A stretch of 64,000 bases of DNA, from assembly GCF_004565465.1 (NCBI RefSeq), contig NZ_SRHY01000003.1, positions 124,001 to 188,000 of the forward strand, read 5' to 3'. The translations under genes were made by a program, and so were the position numbers. Below are positions 1-11,102 of the stretch, piece after piece. A model generated the notes under the pieces. That model worked only from the letters and a program-made list of their open reading frames with translations, searched no databases and had not been told where the DNA came from. Positions within the stretch are counted from its first letter, which is position 1. Each line of letters opens with the position of its first letter. The DNA is from Lentibacillus salicampi. Lineage in GTDB: Bacteria > Bacillota > Bacilli > Bacillales > Amphibacillaceae.

Positions 1-18
1 CTGTTGGAGGGGAGTAAT

Positions 19-555
19 ATGGATGATAAAGACGTTATCGAACTGCTCCGCCATTACCGGCACGATTTGATGAACCATTTGCAGATTGTGCAGGGATATT
101 TAAGTATGGGGAAAACAGACAAAGTACAAGTCAAATTAAAGGCTTATATGGAGGAGCTGCAGGAAGAGGGTAAACTGATTCATTTGAATGTACCGGCGTT
201 TGCATTATCTATACTGCAATTTAATTTCTTACATACGAATTTTCGGTTAACCTACCATATACATACTGAAAATGAAAAGTTGGCTTCAGTGGATCAGCTG
301 CTTGCAGAACGTTGTCAAAACGTGATGAAAGAGATTAAGAAAGCAGCGGATGAGATGGCATTGTATGAACTTGATGTACACCTGTACGATGCGGATTCAG
401 ATACGCTCGAATTGGAAGTTGCCGTCAGTGGAAAATTGGCGGATGAACGATCATTCATGCAAACGATGGAGAACATGGGTCATGATGTGACGGTCCATTA
501 TCAGGATGAGAAAATCAAGTGTACTGTCAGTATTCCATGTAAACGAGGTGGATAG
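19..555 (+). CDS. spo0B: Sporulation initiation phosphotransferase Spo0B
   Basis: Phosphorelay protein that moves phosphate from Spo0F to Spo0A in the cytoplasm to start sporulation. The 178-residue product carries the phospho-acceptor signature RHDLMNHLQ near its N-terminus; the candidate phospho-histidine is His15, matching the RHDWMNKLQ region of the B. subtilis protein (recalled). The rest resembles a degenerate histidine-kinase ATPase fold. An earlier in-frame TTG at position 4 lies inside the ribosome binding site (GGAGGGGAG, 6-14), so the ATG at 19 is chosen. obg follows three bases after the stop, the usual spo0B-obg pair. Family assignment rests on the histidine motif, length and neighbour. 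Confidence 0.93.
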   Translation: MDDKDVIELLRHYRHDLMNHLQIVQGYLSMGKTDKVQVKLKAYMEELQEEGKLIHLNVPAFALSILQFNFLHTNFRLTYHIHTENEKLASVDQLLAERCQNVMKEIKKAADEMALYELDVHLYDADSDTLELEVAVSGKLADERSFMQTMENMGHDVTVHYQDEKIKCTVSIPCKRGG

Positions 556-1839
<1,284 letters not shown>

Positions 1840-1882
1840 CGAGCGTCGGAATATGGGATGTTGCAGACAGGGGGACGTTTAT

Positions 1883-2734
1883 ATGGTGAAAATAGGTTAT
1901 TTAGGCCCGCGTGGAACGTTTACAAAACTGGCGGTGGACACCGCCTTTAATGGCGAAAACAAACAAAGTTTTACAACTATTCCGGAATGCATTGATGCTG
2001 TCTATCGTGACGAAATTGATATAGGTGTTGTACCGCTGGAAAATGCGATTGAAGGGACGGTGCAATTAACAGTTGATTATCTGGTCCATCAGGTCAGATT
2101 ACCGGTCATGGCTGAGATTGTTGTGCCAATACAGCAGCATTTGCTGGTGAAACCAGGATTTACAGGTGAACTATCCGAACTGTCGAGTGTTTATTCACAT
2201 GGTCAAGCCATTGCACAATGTCACCAATTCCTGCACAGTCATATGCCGGATGCGAATATGAATTTCACGTCATCGACCGGGAAGGCAGCGGAAATGGTCA
2301 GTGAAAGTGGAGAAAGTATAGCTGCTATTGGCAATAGACTAGCCGCAAGTGAATATGGACTAACGATCCATCAGGAAAATATCCACGATTATCCGAATAA
2401 CCATACCAGATTTGCGGTGCTGGCAAAAGATAAAGAAATCATCCGCATTAAACATGAAGCCGAAACAGAAAAGACAAGCTTATTGATTACGTTGCCGAGT
2501 GACTATGCCGGTGCTTTGTATCAAGTGCTAGCAGCGTTCGCATGGCGTAAGATGAGCCTTTCGAAAATAGAATCAAGGCCAATGAAAACAGGGTTAGGGA
2601 ATTACTTTTTTATTGTCGATGTCAATCAGCCATATGACGATGTTTTATTTCCGGGGGTCAAAGCTGAACTGGAAGCCCTTGGGTGTGATGTGACGATTCT
2701 TGGTACATATCCTGTTCATCAGATAGATCTATAA
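1883..2734 (+). CDS. pheA: Prephenate dehydratase PheA
   Basis: Converts prephenate to phenylpyruvate in phenylalanine synthesis. The 283-residue single-function enzyme has a periplasmic-binding-like catalytic part (GPRGTFT at the start, ENAIEGTV, and the catalytic Thr-Arg-Phe in NNHTRFAVL) followed by a C-terminal ACT domain with GALYQVL and the ESRP phenylalanine-binding motif. No chorismate mutase domain is present. Start chosen at the ATG at 1883 because GGGGGA (1870-1875) sits upstream; the longer reading from a TTG at 1817 would overlap obg and has no ribosome binding site. A terminator follows the stop. Confidence 0.95.
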   Translation: MVKIGYLGPRGTFTKLAVDTAFNGENKQSFTTIPECIDAVYRDEIDIGVVPLENAIEGTVQLTVDYLVHQVRLPVMAEIVVPIQQHLLVKPGFTGELSELSSVYSHGQAIAQCHQFLHSHMPDANMNFTSSTGKAAEMVSESGESIAAIGNRLAASEYGLTIHQENIHDYPNNHTRFAVLAKDKEIIRIKHEAETEKTSLLITLPSDYAGALYQVLAAFAWRKMSLSKIESRPMKTGLGNYFFIVDVNQPYDDVLFPGVKAELEALGCDVTILGTYPVHQIDL

Positions 2735-2737
2735 TCG

Positions 2738-2780
2738 AAACCGTCTGACCTTAATCGGGACAGGCGGTTTTTTCTTTTTT
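2738..2780 (+). terminator. Intrinsic terminator after pheA
   Basis: Ten-base stem (AAACCGTCTG with CAGGCGGTTT, one G-U pair) followed by a run of T residues. It closes the spo0B-obg-pheA unit. Confidence 0.85.
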
Positions 2781-2871
2781 AGTTCAACATTTATCATTTC
2801 GTTGCATATGTTGATAATGAGCGATTTGCCCAGTATGAAATGAAACTGGATTGAAAGGAGTTCGTTGAGAG

Positions 2872-3885
2872 TTGAGAATTCACATTGTACAAAAAGGCGA
2901 TACATTATGGGAAATAGCAAAGCAATATGGGGCAGATTTTGAACAGGTGAAACAGCTGAACCCGCAATTGTCAAGCCCGGACATGATTATGCCAGGTATG
3001 AAGATTAAAATTCCTGCCTCATCAAAACCGGTCAAAAAAGAGGGGACGCACAAGAAAGAAATTCAGAAAGAGACACAGATGCCTTCTGTCGAAAAACCGT
3101 ATAAGGACACGTCGCCAAAACCGATGCCGATTATGAAGGAAGATGATGTTAAGCAGCCAAAAGAAATTAAGCCCAAAATGCCCATGCAGCAGAAGATGTC
3201 AACAGTAGAACAGGAAATGAATTACTACAACATTAATCTCCCACAAATACCAGCCTACAAAAAGCCAGAAGAAGAATCGCCTGAGAAACAGTATTACCTG
3301 CCGCACCCGAAACCAATGCTGCCGATGTATCAGCAGGAAAAATGCCCGCCGCCTCCAATGCCGCAAGTAAACCCATATTCCGGATGGCAGCAAGATTGTG
3401 GGTGTGGAGGTTCGAAATCAAAGCACATGCCAATGTATCAACAGCCAATGCCAATGCCACAAGTTAGTCCTTATTCCGGATGGCAGCAAGATTGTGGCTG
3501 TGGTGGTTCGAAGCCAAAGCACATGCCAATGTATCAGCAACCAATGCATCAACAACATCACCCAATGCCAATGCCGCAACCGATGTACCACCCGCAAGGT
3601 CACATGCCACAAACGCCGTTCTATGGTCATATGCCCAAACCGGATGAATCGTCGTCAAAAATGGAAATGCCGGTAAAACCAAAAGAGCATCACAATATGA
3701 ATGATTTTGGATCCTACAGTCCAAAATATGCCCCAAATCCGATGGGGATGCAGCAAGGCTATCATTATCCACAAATGCCGCCAACAAGTCATCCGCATTT
3801 CGCCGGTGATCACATGCCAATGCCGAAGCCGCCTGGGTCCCACGGAGGATTCCGTGAAGATGAGGAAGAATCAACAAGTGAGTGA
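2872..3885 (+). CDS. safA: SafA-like spore coat morphogenetic protein (LysM)
   Basis: Likely morphogenetic protein for the inner spore coat, sited at the cortex/coat interface. The 337-residue product begins with one LysM domain (residues 2-46, starting HIVQKGDTLWEIAKQYG), which binds peptidoglycan, followed by a long low-complexity tail rich in Met, Pro, Gln and His. The tail has a near-identical cysteine-containing repeat (PYSGWQQDCGCGGSK) at residues 168-182 and 200-214. Start is TTG at 2872 behind AAAGGAG (2854-2860). nadE and a CoxA-like lipoprotein follow; safA-coxA is the B. subtilis order. B. subtilis SafA also yields a shorter form from an internal start; this tail has many internal Met codons, but I cannot single one out. 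Confidence 0.85.
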   Translation: MRIHIVQKGDTLWEIAKQYGADFEQVKQLNPQLSSPDMIMPGMKIKIPASSKPVKKEGTHKKEIQKETQMPSVEKPYKDTSPKPMPIMKEDDVKQPKEIKPKMPMQQKMSTVEQEMNYYNINLPQIPAYKKPEEESPEKQYYLPHPKPMLPMYQQEKCPPPPMPQVNPYSGWQQDCGCGGSKSKHMPMYQQPMPMPQVSPYSGWQQDCGCGGSKPKHMPMYQQPMHQQHHPMPMPQPMYHPQGHMPQTPFYGHMPKPDESSSKMEMPVKPKEHHNMNDFGSYSPKYAPNPMGMQQGYHYPQMPPTSHPHFAGDHMPMPKPPGSHGGFREDEEESTSE

Positions 3886-3961
3886 ATTCATGCAAGGAGA
3901 CGAGATGAACAGTGATCGTCTCTCTTCTTTTTGCACGAAAAGGAGGTGCTGCAAACAACTT

Positions 3962-4084
3962 ATGTGGACCGAATCCATCAGCACGTTACTCAGGCCAGGT
4001 TTATATGATTATTTTACAGAAATGAAAGAAAAATGGAGAAAACGCCAATCTTTTTTGAAAATGGCTCAAATTATGCTAAACTAA
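3962..4084 (+). CDS. Possible 40-residue protein of unknown function
   Basis: A short reading frame between safA and nadE, starting at an ATG 15 bases after a strong AGGAGGTG (3941-3948). The product is basic with Trp and aromatic residues (starts MWTESISTLLRPG, ends KMAQIMLN). I do not recognise it. The good ribosome binding site argues for translation; the long spacer and lack of known relatives argue against. The intergenic distance it fills (about 230 bases) would otherwise hold nothing obvious. Confidence 0.35.
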   Translation: MWTESISTLLRPGLYDYFTEMKEKWRKRQSFLKMAQIMLN

Positions 4085-4117
4085 CTTTAGGAAATTTGAA
4101 CAAATAGGGTGATCATG

Positions 4118-4864
4118 ATGAAAAAAAATGCAGACGACATTGTACAATGGTTACAGAATTATGTACGTGAAGCTGGTGTTAACGGGTTAATGGTCGGTGT
4201 CAGCGGTGGACTGGATTCAGCGGTTGTCGCTTACTTGATTCAACGAGCTTTCCCCAGCCATTCGCTTGGGGTCTTGCTACCGCTTAATAGTAACCCGGAG
4301 GATATGGCACATGGAAAAAAGGTGATTGAAAGCTCGGGAATTCAAGAGCTGACTATTGATTTGACGGAGACACATGACACCATGTATTCGACAATCAGCG
4401 GGCAATTAAAACAGAACAGTGCTTTTGAACAGGAAAACGATCAGCTTGCTGGAGCCAACCTCAGGGCACGTCTGAGAATGAGCACCCTTTATACGATTGC
4501 TGCCCATTATAATTATTTGGTTGTCGGGACAGATAATGCGGCAGAGTGGTATATCGGTTATTTCACCAAATATGGTGACGGTGGTGTCGACATCCTTCCG
4601 CTAGTGGAATTTACAAAACAAGAGGTCAGGGAAATGGGTGATTATTTGGGCGTTCCCGATGAAATTTTAGCTAAAAAACCTAGTGCCGGGCTTTGGGAAG
4701 GACAGACAGATGAAGCAGAAATCGGCACAAGCTACGATAAAATTGATGCGTACCTGAATGGAGAAGAAATTCCAGATAAAGACAAGGAGATTATTGAGAG
4801 AGCACATCGCCGTACTGAACACAAGCGCCAACCCGCAAAGCAATTTCACCGTAAAGATCATTAA
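4118..4864 (+). CDS. nadE: Ammonia-dependent NAD synthetase NadE
   Basis: Last step of NAD synthesis: amidates deamido-NAD with ATP and ammonia. About 248 residues, the size of ammonia-dependent forms without a glutaminase domain. The ATP-pyrophosphatase loop SGGLDSAV is near residue 30; LVVGTDNAAEW and AGLWEGQTDEAEIG are characteristic of the family. Start codons GTG 4109, ATG 4115 and ATG 4118 are all in frame; AGGGTGATC (4107-4114) acts as the ribosome binding site, favouring 4118. This shorter NadE type differs somewhat from the B. subtilis enzyme, and its place between safA and coxA is not the B. subtilis arrangement. Confidence 0.93.
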   Translation: MKKNADDIVQWLQNYVREAGVNGLMVGVSGGLDSAVVAYLIQRAFPSHSLGVLLPLNSNPEDMAHGKKVIESSGIQELTIDLTETHDTMYSTISGQLKQNSAFEQENDQLAGANLRARLRMSTLYTIAAHYNYLVVGTDNAAEWYIGYFTKYGDGGVDILPLVEFTKQEVREMGDYLGVPDEILAKKPSAGLWEGQTDEAEIGTSYDKIDAYLNGEEIPDKDKEIIERAHRRTEHKRQPAKQFHRKDH

Positions 4865-4888
4865 TTCCTTAATTTAACTGTTTAAAAT

Positions 4889-4923
4889 AACCTCGCTTAT
4901 CCAACCTAATGATAAGGGAGGTT
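4889..4923 (+). promoter_or_regulatory. Inverted repeat covering the coxA ribosome binding site
   Basis: Arms AACCTCGCTTATC (4889-4901) and GATAAGGGAGGTT (4911-4923) pair with one mismatch around a 9-base loop. The right arm contains GGGAGG, the ribosome binding site of the next gene. It could be the nadE terminator (only GTTTT follows), a translational switch, or both. Confidence 0.55.
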
Positions 4924-4928
4924 GTTTT

Positions 4929-5486
4929 ATGCAGATAATTAGATGGATGATGTTTCCAGTCTGTTTGTTTTTACTGATTGGCTGTGCACAATATGAGTCA
5001 GGGGAACAAGACTCTGGGCAAAATATGAATTCCCAGCCGATCCATTATGAATCGGAAAAAGAGCATAACGAGCGGCTTGGGGCAGAAGATCAGGGAATTG
5101 ATGAAGACGGCGGTTACCCGCAAAGTGAGCAGAAAGAGTTGAACAACGGCGATCGGAATGGACAAAGTGACAAATTCACAAATGAAATGTCTTTGAACAT
5201 TTCTAATCACCTAAAACAGCGTAACGATGTCAGACAGGTACAGGTCGCCGTATCGGAAGAGCGGGTAGTCGTTGGTATCATGCTGAGCGACCATGCGCCA
5301 CCGGATATGCGTGAACGCGTTGAACAGGAAGTGCAGGAAATGGTTCCCAACAAAGAGGTTTATGTTTATACAGATGAGATCTTTTGGGACCGCATGCGTA
5401 ACAAAGATGCGCGACTTGATCAAATAAATGGGGACACACGTGAATTTCTGCGCGAATTTTTTAACAGGGACAGAGAACATTTTTAA
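4929..5486 (+). CDS. coxA: YhcN/YlaJ-family sporulation lipoprotein (CoxA-like)
   Basis: Probable spore cortex-associated lipoprotein. The 185-residue product has a signal peptide ending in the lipobox LLIGC (Cys19 the lipidated residue), an acidic low-complexity stretch (about 20-80), then a YhcN/YlaJ-type domain with EERVVVGIMLSD and EVYVYTDEIFWDRM. Its position after safA matches coxA in B. subtilis, the basis for the symbol. Its ribosome binding site AAGGGAGG lies in a hairpin. Hairpin repeats with no good T-run follow the stop. Confidence 0.75.
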   Translation: MQIIRWMMFPVCLFLLIGCAQYESGEQDSGQNMNSQPIHYESEKEHNERLGAEDQGIDEDGGYPQSEQKELNNGDRNGQSDKFTNEMSLNISNHLKQRNDVRQVQVAVSEERVVVGIMLSDHAPPDMRERVEQEVQEMVPNKEVYVYTDEIFWDRMRNKDARLDQINGDTREFLREFFNRDREHF

Positions 5487-5506
5487 AAATGAATGCTCTC
5501 ACAATT

Positions 5507-5598
5507 ACGGACGGTAAACCGCCAAAGACCAGCGGTTAACTGTCCGTAAACGCATGTAATGGACAGTAAACCACCAAAAGACGGTGGCTAACTGTCTA
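5507..5598. repeat. Two tandem related hairpins after coxA
   Basis: Hairpin A has 16-base arms (5507-5522 and 5532-5547, two mismatches); hairpin B has 16-base arms (5560-5575 and 5583-5598, three mismatches). Both right arms contain CTAACTGTC or TTAACTGTC, so one looks like a diverged copy of the other. A similar hairpin stands after queA. Confidence 0.7.
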
Positions 5599-5600
5599 TA

Positions 5601-5667
5601 AAAGCCCGATTCTGCTCAACTAACATTCAATGGGAAAAGCATCCATTGAATGAAGTTTCGCTTTATT
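5601..5667 (+). repeat. Dispersed repeat, copy 1
   Basis: Shares GCCCGATTCTGCTCAACTAA and a hairpin beginning CATTCA and ending TGAATG, then AAGTTTCGCTTTAT, with a second copy at 9485-9552. The hairpin stems differ in sequence but stay paired. Confidence 0.75.
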
Positions 5668-5724
5668 GATGGCTGGTTTTTTGGTATAGTTATAAAGAAA
5701 GTTCTGGAGAGAGGAGAATGTCCT

Positions 5725-6456
5725 ATGGCTGGTCATTCCAAATGGCATAACATACAACGAAGGAAAAATGCTCAGGATGCCAAAAAAGGCAAAATTTTTA
5801 TGCATCATGCCAAAAATATATATACGGCCGCTAAGGAAGGCGGGGGAGACCTTGATATGAACGCCTCGCTTAGGACAGCGGTTGATAAGGCTAAAGCGGA
5901 TAATATGCCCAACGATAACATTGACCGCGCCATCAAAAAAGCGACGGGTGATCTTGATGGGGTTCATTATGAAGAAATCACATATGAAGGCTATGGGCCG
6001 GGCGGTATTGCTGTAATTGTCAATGCATTGACGGATAATAAAAACCGTACGGCTTCTGAAATCAGGCATGCGTTCAAAAAAAATAACGGCAATCTCGGAG
6101 AAAATGGCAGTGTCACATTTATGTTTGACCGAAAAGGTTATATCGTCGTGGAAGATAAGAATGGATCCATTGACGAAGATGACATTAGCCTGGAAGCAAT
6201 TGAAGCGGGAGCCGATGATATCAGTATTGAAGATGAAGCCTACGAGATTTATACGGATCCCGAAAATTTTCAAAGTGTCCGTGATTATTTGCGTGACAAC
6301 CATTATGAGCTTGCCGAAGCCGACGTGACTTATTTTCCGCAAACATATAGCGCCCCCTCCGAAGATGAAAAGCAAAAAATGTTAAACTTGATTGAGATGC
6401 TGGAAGACAGTGAAGATACACAGGACATCCATCACAACATGGAAATCTCAGAGTAA
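5725..6456 (+). CDS. yebC: YebC/PmpR family protein
   Basis: Member of the YebC/TACO1 family: described variously as a DNA-binding regulator and, more recently, as a translation factor that relieves ribosome pausing. The 243-residue protein opens with the hallmark [11 protein letters not shown] and contains [12 protein letters not shown] in the middle domain. Start is the ATG at 5725 behind GAGAGGAG; the upstream extension to 5650 runs into the repeat and is not credible. It lies in the usual context upstream of ruvA. Which molecular role applies here cannot be told from sequence. Confidence 0.95.
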   Translation: MAGHSKWHNIQRRKNAQDAKKGKIFMHHAKNIYTAAKEGGGDLDMNASLRTAVDKAKADNMPNDNIDRAIKKATGDLDGVHYEEITYEGYGPGGIAVIVNALTDNKNRTASEIRHAFKKNNGNLGENGSVTFMFDRKGYIVVEDKNGSIDEDDISLEAIEAGADDISIEDEAYEIYTDPENFQSVRDYLRDNHYELAEADVTYFPQTYSAPSEDEKQKMLNLIEMLEDSEDTQDIHHNMEISE

Positions 6457-6477
6457 TCAAGAGGCAGGGAGAGGCTT

Positions 6478-6505
6478 CTATTCTTATTTAGTAAGAATAG
6501 GAGTT
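6478..6505 (+). terminator. Hairpin between yebC and ruvA
   Basis: Perfect 9-base stem CTATTCTTA/TAAGAATAG with a 5-base loop, then GAGTTTTC. An outer AGGCAG/CTGCCT pair surrounds it. Probable terminator of yebC. Confidence 0.65.
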
Positions 6506-6569
6506 TTCTTTCTGCCTTTAGTGGCTGGTTGTGTTAAACTGGCTAAAGGGTTGTAAAGGAGAACGTCAC

Positions 6570-7172
6570 ATGATTGCTTATATAAAAGGGACTTTAGTTC
6601 AAATCCATGAAGATGCTGTGATTGTTGATGTGCATGGAGTTGGATATGAGATTGTCTGTGCCACTCCATTCGCGTTTCAGGCATCATTGGATAACCAGGT
6701 AACGATTCATACATATCATTATGTTCGTGAAGATACACAGGTTCTGTACGGGTTTCGGAATGACGATGAAAAATTGCTGTTCACAAAGCTCATTTCTGTA
6801 TCAGGTATCGGGCCAAAAGGTGCGCTGGCCATTTTGGGAAGCGTTGATACGCAAGCGTTCATTGAGGCCATTGAACGAGAAGATGACAAGTTTCTGACAA
6901 GTTTTCCCGGCATCGGCAAAAAAACAGCAAGACAAATTATTCTGGATTTAAAAGGAAAATTGACAGCCCTCGCATCAATGCCTGCCCAATCTTCCGTGAA
7001 TACGCCATCCGGAGAAGACGCGAGCGGTATACAGGAAGCTCAGGAAGCATTAAAATCACTCGGCTATACTGAACGTGAGATTAAATCCATTATTCCTGAA
7101 CTGAAACAAGAAGACACCCAAAATACAGATGAGATGGTACGAAAAGCATTAGCATTACTTATGAGAAAATAA
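6570..7172 (+). CDS. ruvA: Holliday junction helicase subunit RuvA
   Basis: Binds four-way DNA junctions as a tetramer and loads RuvB. The 200-residue protein has the N-terminal OB domain (1-64), two helix-hairpin-helix motifs (VSGIGPKGALAIL and FPGIGKKTARQII) and a C-terminal RuvB-binding domain (KSLGYTEREI). Start ATG 6570 has TAAAGGAGA upstream; the longer TTG reading at 6531 is rejected. ruvB follows after nine bases. Confidence 0.97.
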   Translation: MIAYIKGTLVQIHEDAVIVDVHGVGYEIVCATPFAFQASLDNQVTIHTYHYVREDTQVLYGFRNDDEKLLFTKLISVSGIGPKGALAILGSVDTQAFIEAIEREDDKFLTSFPGIGKKTARQIILDLKGKLTALASMPAQSSVNTPSGEDASGIQEAQEALKSLGYTEREIKSIIPELKQEDTQNTDEMVRKALALLMRK

Positions 7173-7187
7173 CAAGGTGGGATGATG

Positions 7188-8189
7188 ATGGATGAGCGTA
7201 TGGTCACAGGTGAATTACAGAATGAAGATTCCACTGTGGAACTCAGTCTCCGCCCCACAATTTTGAATCAGTATATCGGTCAAAAGAAAGTTAAAGATAA
7301 TTTGAGTATTTTTATTCAGGCTGCGAAAATGCGGGAGGAGCCCCTTGACCATGTACTATTATATGGGCCGCCTGGTCTTGGTAAAACGACGTTGGCAGCT
7401 ATTATTGCCAATGAGATGGGGGTGCAGTTCCGATCAACTTCAGGACCGGCGATAGAACGGTCCGGTGATTTGGCGGCCATCCTGTCATCTCTTGAACCTG
7501 GCGATGTTCTGTTTATTGACGAGGTACACCGTTTGCCGCGATCTGTTGAAGAAATTTTGTATCCTGCCATGGAAGATTTTTTTATTGATATTGTCATTGG
7601 TAGCGGACCAAGTGCCCGGTCCGTACAAATTGATTTGCCGCCATTTACACTTGTGGGTGCAACCACAAGGGCAGGATTACTGTCAGCACCATTGCGCGAT
7701 CGTTTTGGCGTTCTAAGCCGACTGGAGTTTTATGGGACAGAGGAATTGTGTGATATTGTTGAGCGGACTTCAGAAATTTTCGGAGCAAAGATTACACATG
7801 AAGCTGCCCGGGAAATCGCCGGCCGTTCAAGGGGTACGCCTCGGATTGCCAACAGGCTTCTGAAACGAATTCGGGATATTTCACAAGTTAAAGGGGAAAC
7901 AGAAATTAGTTTACAGACAGCTGACGAGGCATTGGACATGTTGCAGGTTGATGAGGCAGGACTGGACCATATTGATCATAAACTGCTGACTTCCATTATC
8001 GATAGCTTTCAAGGCGGACCAGTTGGGTTGGATACGATTGGAGCAACTATCGGTGAAGAATCACAGACGATTGAAGATGTGTATGAACCGTATTTACTGC
8101 AAATCGGTTTTATTCAGCGCACGCCACGCGGACGCGTCGTGACACCAAAAGCATACCAGCATTTTGGCATAAGGAAAGATGACGGATGA
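7188..8189 (+). CDS. ruvB: Holliday junction helicase motor RuvB
   Basis: AAA+ ATPase that drives branch migration. About 333 residues with Walker [10 protein letters not shown], Walker [10 protein letters not shown], sensor/arginine-finger region [18 protein letters not shown] and a winged-helix C-terminus ([17 protein letters not shown]). Three ATGs at 7182, 7185 and 7188 are possible; the spacing from AAGGTGG (7174-7180) and the typical MDER start favour 7188. Its stop overlaps the start of the next gene (ATGA). Confidence 0.97.
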   Translation: MDERMVTGELQNEDSTVELSLRPTILNQYIGQKKVKDNLSIFIQAAKMREEPLDHVLLYGPPGLGKTTLAAIIANEMGVQFRSTSGPAIERSGDLAAILSSLEPGDVLFIDEVHRLPRSVEEILYPAMEDFFIDIVIGSGPSARSVQIDLPPFTLVGATTRAGLLSAPLRDRFGVLSRLEFYGTEELCDIVERTSEIFGAKITHEAAREIAGRSRGTPRIANRLLKRIRDISQVKGETEISLQTADEALDMLQVDEAGLDHIDHKLLTSIIDSFQGGPVGLDTIGATIGEESQTIEDVYEPYLLQIGFIQRTPRGRVVTPKAYQHFGIRKDDG

Positions 8190-8383
8190 ACATGGGTAAA
8201 CTATTTATTATCCTTGGTATTATGTTTGTGGTAATTGGTGTCATATGGTCACTTATCGGCAAATTACCCGGGGATATCACAATCAAACGTGAAAATTTCA
8301 CGTTTCATTTCCCGATTATGACCTCAATAGTCGTGAGCATTATTTTGTCGCTTATCTTTTTCATCATAGGAAAATTTCGCTAG
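8186..8383 (+). CDS. DUF2905 small membrane protein
   Basis: A 65-residue protein with two predicted membrane helices (about 5-25 and 42-62) separated by [18 protein letters not shown], the signature of DUF2905. Function unknown. It overlaps the ruvB stop by four bases, implying translational coupling, and sits between ruvB and queA, where this family is common in Bacillaceae (recalled). Confidence 0.85.
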   Translation: MNMGKLFIILGIMFVVIGVIWSLIGKLPGDITIKRENFTFHFPIMTSIVVSIILSLIFFIIGKFR

Positions 8384-8402
8384 ACACAGTTAGGAGCGCA
8401 TC

Positions 8403-9440
8403 ATGAATATAGAGGATTTTGATTTTAACCTACCGGAAGAATTAATTGCACAGACACCATTGAAAAATCGTGCCGCGTCCCGGTTGCTCGTTTTACATCC
8501 TGATACAGGAGAAGTGGCACATAAACAATTTCCCGATATTAAAAACTACCTGAAAAAAGGTGACTGTCTTGTACTGAATGACACGCGAGTTCTGCCTGCG
8601 CGATTATATGGCATCAAAGAGGGTACAGGAGCAAAAGTGGAAGTCTTGCTGCTCCATCAGCAGGAAAAGGATACATGGGAAGTTCTTATGAAACCCGCCA
8701 AAAAAATTAAAATAGGGACTGTTATTGTCTTTGGGGATGGAAAAATCCGCGCAACATGCACTGGCATTAAAGATCACGGCGGCCGGGTTTTACAAATGGA
8801 ATATGAAGGCATTTTTTATGAAATACTAAATGAACTCGGGGAAATGCCGCTGCCGCCTTATATAAAGGAACAATTGCCTGAGAAAGAACGATACCAGACG
8901 GTGTATGCAAGAGAAGAAGGATCGGCTGCTGCTCCGACTGCGGGTTTGCATTTCACGAACGAACTGCTTGATGAGATTCGGGCGATGGGCGTGACCATTG
9001 AATTTATTACACTGCATGTTGGTCTGGGAACGTTTAGACCGGTAAGTGCTGATAAAATTGAAGACCATCAAATGCATGCTGAGTTTTACCAAATGTCGGA
9101 AGAAACAGCTGATGCCCTGACCTCTGTCAGAGAACATGGCGGTAGGATTATAACAGTTGGTACAACCTCTACACGGACTTTGGAGACGATCGCCCGTGAC
9201 CATGATGGCCAATTTGTAAAATCAAGCGGCTGGACCGATATTTTTATCTACCCGCCGTATAAATTTCAAGCCATTGACGGGCTGATCACAAACTTTCACC
9301 TGCCTAAATCGACGTTAATTATGATGGTCAGTGCATTAGCCGGCAGGGGAAACATTTTGAAAGCATATAACGAAGCTGTTCAGGAAAGATACCGGTTTTT
9401 CAGCTTTGGAGACGCGATGCTTATTTTATCCCGCATGTAA
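8403..9440 (+). CDS. queA: S-adenosylmethionine:tRNA ribosyltransferase-isomerase QueA
   Basis: Transfers the ribosyl part of S-adenosylmethionine to preQ1 in tRNA to make epoxyqueuosine. The 345-residue length is normal. Recognisable segments include [13 protein letters not shown] at the start, [22 protein letters not shown] and [26 protein letters not shown] precedes the ATG. A strong hairpin (AGGGGC...GCCCCT, 9440-9480) starts at the stop codon, and tgt follows 132 bases later, so the two queuosine genes may be partly uncoupled. Confidence 0.97.
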   Translation: MNIEDFDFNLPEELIAQTPLKNRAASRLLVLHPDTGEVAHKQFPDIKNYLKKGDCLVLNDTRVLPARLYGIKEGTGAKVEVLLLHQQEKDTWEVLMKPAKKIKIGTVIVFGDGKIRATCTGIKDHGGRVLQMEYEGIFYEILNELGEMPLPPYIKEQLPEKERYQTVYAREEGSAAAPTAGLHFTNELLDEIRAMGVTIEFITLHVGLGTFRPVSADKIEDHQMHAEFYQMSEETADALTSVREHGGRIITVGTTSTRTLETIARDHDGQFVKSSGWTDIFIYPPYKFQAIDGLITNFHLPKSTLIMMVSALAGRGNILKAYNEAVQERYRFFSFGDAMLILSRM

Positions 9441-9552
9441 GGGGCTCTAGTCAGGCCCAGTACGCCTGACAACTGCCCCTAAATGCCCGATTCTGTTCAA
9501 CTAACATTCAGCGGAATAAAATACGATTCCACTGAATGAAGTTTCACTTTAT
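9440..9552 (+). repeat. Hairpin plus dispersed repeat copy 2, between queA and tgt
   Basis: Hairpin 9440-9480 (arms with TCAGGC/GCCTGA and outer AGGGGC/GCCCCT) is followed by a second copy of the element at 5601-5667: GCCCGATTCTGTTCAACTAA, hairpin CATTCAGCGGAAT/ATTCCACTGAATG, AAGTTTCACTTTAT. The last bases TATAAT (9550-9555) could serve as a -10 for tgt. Confidence 0.7.
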
Positions 9553-9557
9553 AATAA

Positions 9558-10712
<1,155 letters not shown>

Positions 10713-10731
10713 TAGAAGGAGGGAACAATGA

Positions 10732-11001
10732 ATGGGAACCCTGGCATCGTTATTACCGATTATTTTAATGTTTGTCATTTTTTACTTTCTGCTTATCCGT
10801 CCGCAGCAAAAGCGGCAAAAGCAAGTTAGACAAATGCAATCCGATTTGCAAAAGGGTGACAAAGTGGTGACAATCGGCGGATTCCATGCAGAGATTCATG
10901 CGATTGATGAAAACACAGTTGTACTTCAACCCGGCGACGGGCCGAGACTGACGTATGACCGATCAGCCATCCGGGAAGTCAGAAACGATAATGAACAATA
11001 A
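10732..11001 (+). CDS. yajC: Preprotein translocase accessory subunit YajC
   Basis: Small accessory membrane protein of the Sec translocon, associated with SecDF. The 89-residue product has one N-terminal transmembrane helix (about 4-24) ending in FLLIRPQQKRQKQ, the family hallmark, then a soluble domain with VVTIGGFHAEI. The start ATG at 10732 is in frame with the ribosome binding site GAAGGAGGGA; another ATG at 10728 is out of frame. A terminator follows. Confidence 0.93.
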   Translation: MGTLASLLPIILMFVIFYFLLIRPQQKRQKQVRQMQSDLQKGDKVVTIGGFHAEIHAIDENTVVLQPGDGPRLTYDRSAIREVRNDNEQ

Positions 11002-11063
11002 CACTTTATGATTTATACATAAAGAAAAGTAAACGTTTGATTGATCGTTTTCAAAACAAGAAA

Positions 11064-11100
11064 AAGAAGCCAGTTCATCCGGGACTGACTTCTTTTTTTA
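11064..11100. terminator. Bidirectional terminator between yajC and the convergent gene
   Basis: Stem AAGAAGCCAGT/ACTGACTTCTT (one wobble), loop of nine bases, and a T-run on one side with an A-run on the other, serving both convergent genes. Confidence 0.85.
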
Positions 11101-11102
11101 TT

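Noticed and set aside
3398..3958. Long open frames in other frames over safA
   Set aside because: Low-complexity Met/Pro/Gln/His codons keep alternative frames open; the LysM-bearing frame has the ribosome binding site.
5487..5724. tRNA or small RNA gene suggested by strong hairpins
   Set aside because: No cloverleaf with TPsiC-like arm; the hairpins match dispersed repeats.
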